A stretch of 5,465 nucleotides of DNA from Ahrensia sp. GTDB taxonomy: Bacteria; Pseudomonadota; Alphaproteobacteria; Rhizobiales; Rhizobiaceae. The translations under genes and the position numbers were made by a program. The notes below the pieces were generated by a model that had not been told where the DNA came from, searched no databases, and saw nothing but the letters and a program-made list of their open reading frames with translations. Location of the stretch: NCBI GenBank assembly GCA_003233475.1, contig QILU01000130.1:1-5465 (forward strand), written 5' to 3'. The stretch's first letter is position 1. Each line of letters starts with the position of its first letter. Shown here piece after piece: positions 4,971 through 5,465 of this stretch.

Positions 4971-5441
4971 CTAATTCAACACGCCGGGCCAATTCTTATC
5001 AGCCTTCGTAATATTGCCTTGCGTATCGCTTTGCCAGCCGCTGCGGACACTGAGTGAATAGTTCAGATAAAGCTTGCCATCAACGATCGTCCAAGCCTCA
5101 GGAACCGTGGAGGCTGTTGACCCCAGGCTCACCGCATAGGCGCAATAGCCACCATATTGCGGTGCGTACTTCTCCGGAGATGCCACAAATTTGGATTTAT
5201 TCTTTTCGCTGGAGAAATACCAGATGGCATCATTCCATTTCGTTGAATATTTGGCGTTGCCACTAACGGGTTTGCTCATGGTGAAATAGGCAACAGGATC
5301 ATAGCCGTTGATTGCAACACCTTCGGATGAACTGGAATAAACCTTTGATTGGGCAACAGCGTCGCCGGTAACAGCAGTAATTGCGGCCAATGACATAACC
5401 GCAAGTGTTCCAAAGAGCGTTTTTCTGCGGGTAATCATCAT
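4971..5441 (-). CDS. Secreted YHS domain-containing protein
   Basis: A 156-residue protein. Residues 1-30 are a signal peptide: TRRKTLFG, a hydrophobic stretch, then DAVA before Gln31. The two Arg make it mildly Tat-like, but the residues after them (Lys-Thr-Leu-Phe) are a poor match to the consensus, so Sec export is as likely. The mature part carries the YHS family pattern: GVAINGYDPVAYF (41-53), the W-x-F-like strand IWYFSSEKNKSKFVASPEKY (73-92), APQYGGYCAYAVS (93-105) with the single Cys100, then PEAWTIVDGKLYLNY and a closing ADKNWPGVL. Length is normal for this periplasmic subfamily, whose exact role is not established; metal binding has been suggested for YHS domains. Two ATGs are adjacent (5441 and 5438). 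The GGAG at 5448-5445 is three bases from the first and six from the second, so the second may be the true start. Convergent with the peroxidase and not in an operon with it here. Confidence 0.9.
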   Translation of the reverse strand: MMITRRKTLFGTLAVMSLAAITAVTGDAVAQSKVYSSSSEGVAINGYDPVAYFTMSKPVSGNAKYSTKWNDAIWYFSSEKNKSKFVASPEKYAPQYGGYCAYAVSLGSTASTVPEAWTIVDGKLYLNYSLSVRSGWQSDTQGNITKADKNWPGVLN

Positions 5442-5465
5442 TTTCTCCAGTATTCCTGTCGCGGC

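Noticed and set aside
1..5465. CRISPR arrays, tRNA, rRNA or a replication origin
   Set aside because: No regularly spaced repeats, cloverleaf, rRNA-like stretch or clustered DnaA boxes were seen on either strand.

Overview
The window looks like part of an alphaproteobacterial chromosome. This rests on the style of the nucleoside-type (BMP) ABC transporter genes and their residue patterns, the periplasmic YHS protein, and an intergenic element resembling the AGAGCATG-type palindromic repeats that I recall from Hyphomicrobiales. A marine or soil member of that order is my inference; species cannot be read from the sequence.

Left part (1-2280): the 3' end of an ABC uptake operon. It holds the last codons of a first permease, a complete second permease whose start overlaps that stop (TGATG), and a complete periplasmic BMP-family binding protein. 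The ATPase gene should lie further left, outside the window. A small hairpin separates the permease and binding-protein genes. Two strong hairpins, the second a good intrinsic terminator, close the operon. The substrate is probably a nucleoside or purine, judged from family only.

Middle (2280-3267): first a 76-residue two-helix membrane protein that I do not recognise, then a graveyard. The C-terminal end of a short-chain dehydrogenase/reductase lies on the minus strand. It abuts, head to head, a frameshifted C-terminal half of a RelE/ParE-type toxin on the plus strand. Then comes an AT-rich gene-free stretch with an extended -10 promoter candidate (about 3003-3031), a small palindrome, and a multi-helix element of about 140 nt (3091-3228) with competing pairings.

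Right part (3268-5465): an animal-type haem peroxidase with all the expected haem and catalytic residues. Its ribosome-binding site and first ~22 codons are in a different reading frame from the catalytic body, so the gene carries a frameshift near 3331-3345. Directly after its stop lies a frameshifted C-terminal scrap of a transposase on the minus strand. A 16-nt direct repeat (14/16 identical) flanks the peroxidase gene. A secreted YHS-domain protein on the minus strand ends the window.

Together: a housekeeping transport operon, then an accessory island about 2.3 kb long made of decayed genes around a peroxidase that is itself probably damaged. I see no convincing new multi-gene system. The best leads are the peroxidase frameshift with its structured leader and flanking repeats, and the two-pseudogene junction at about 2670.
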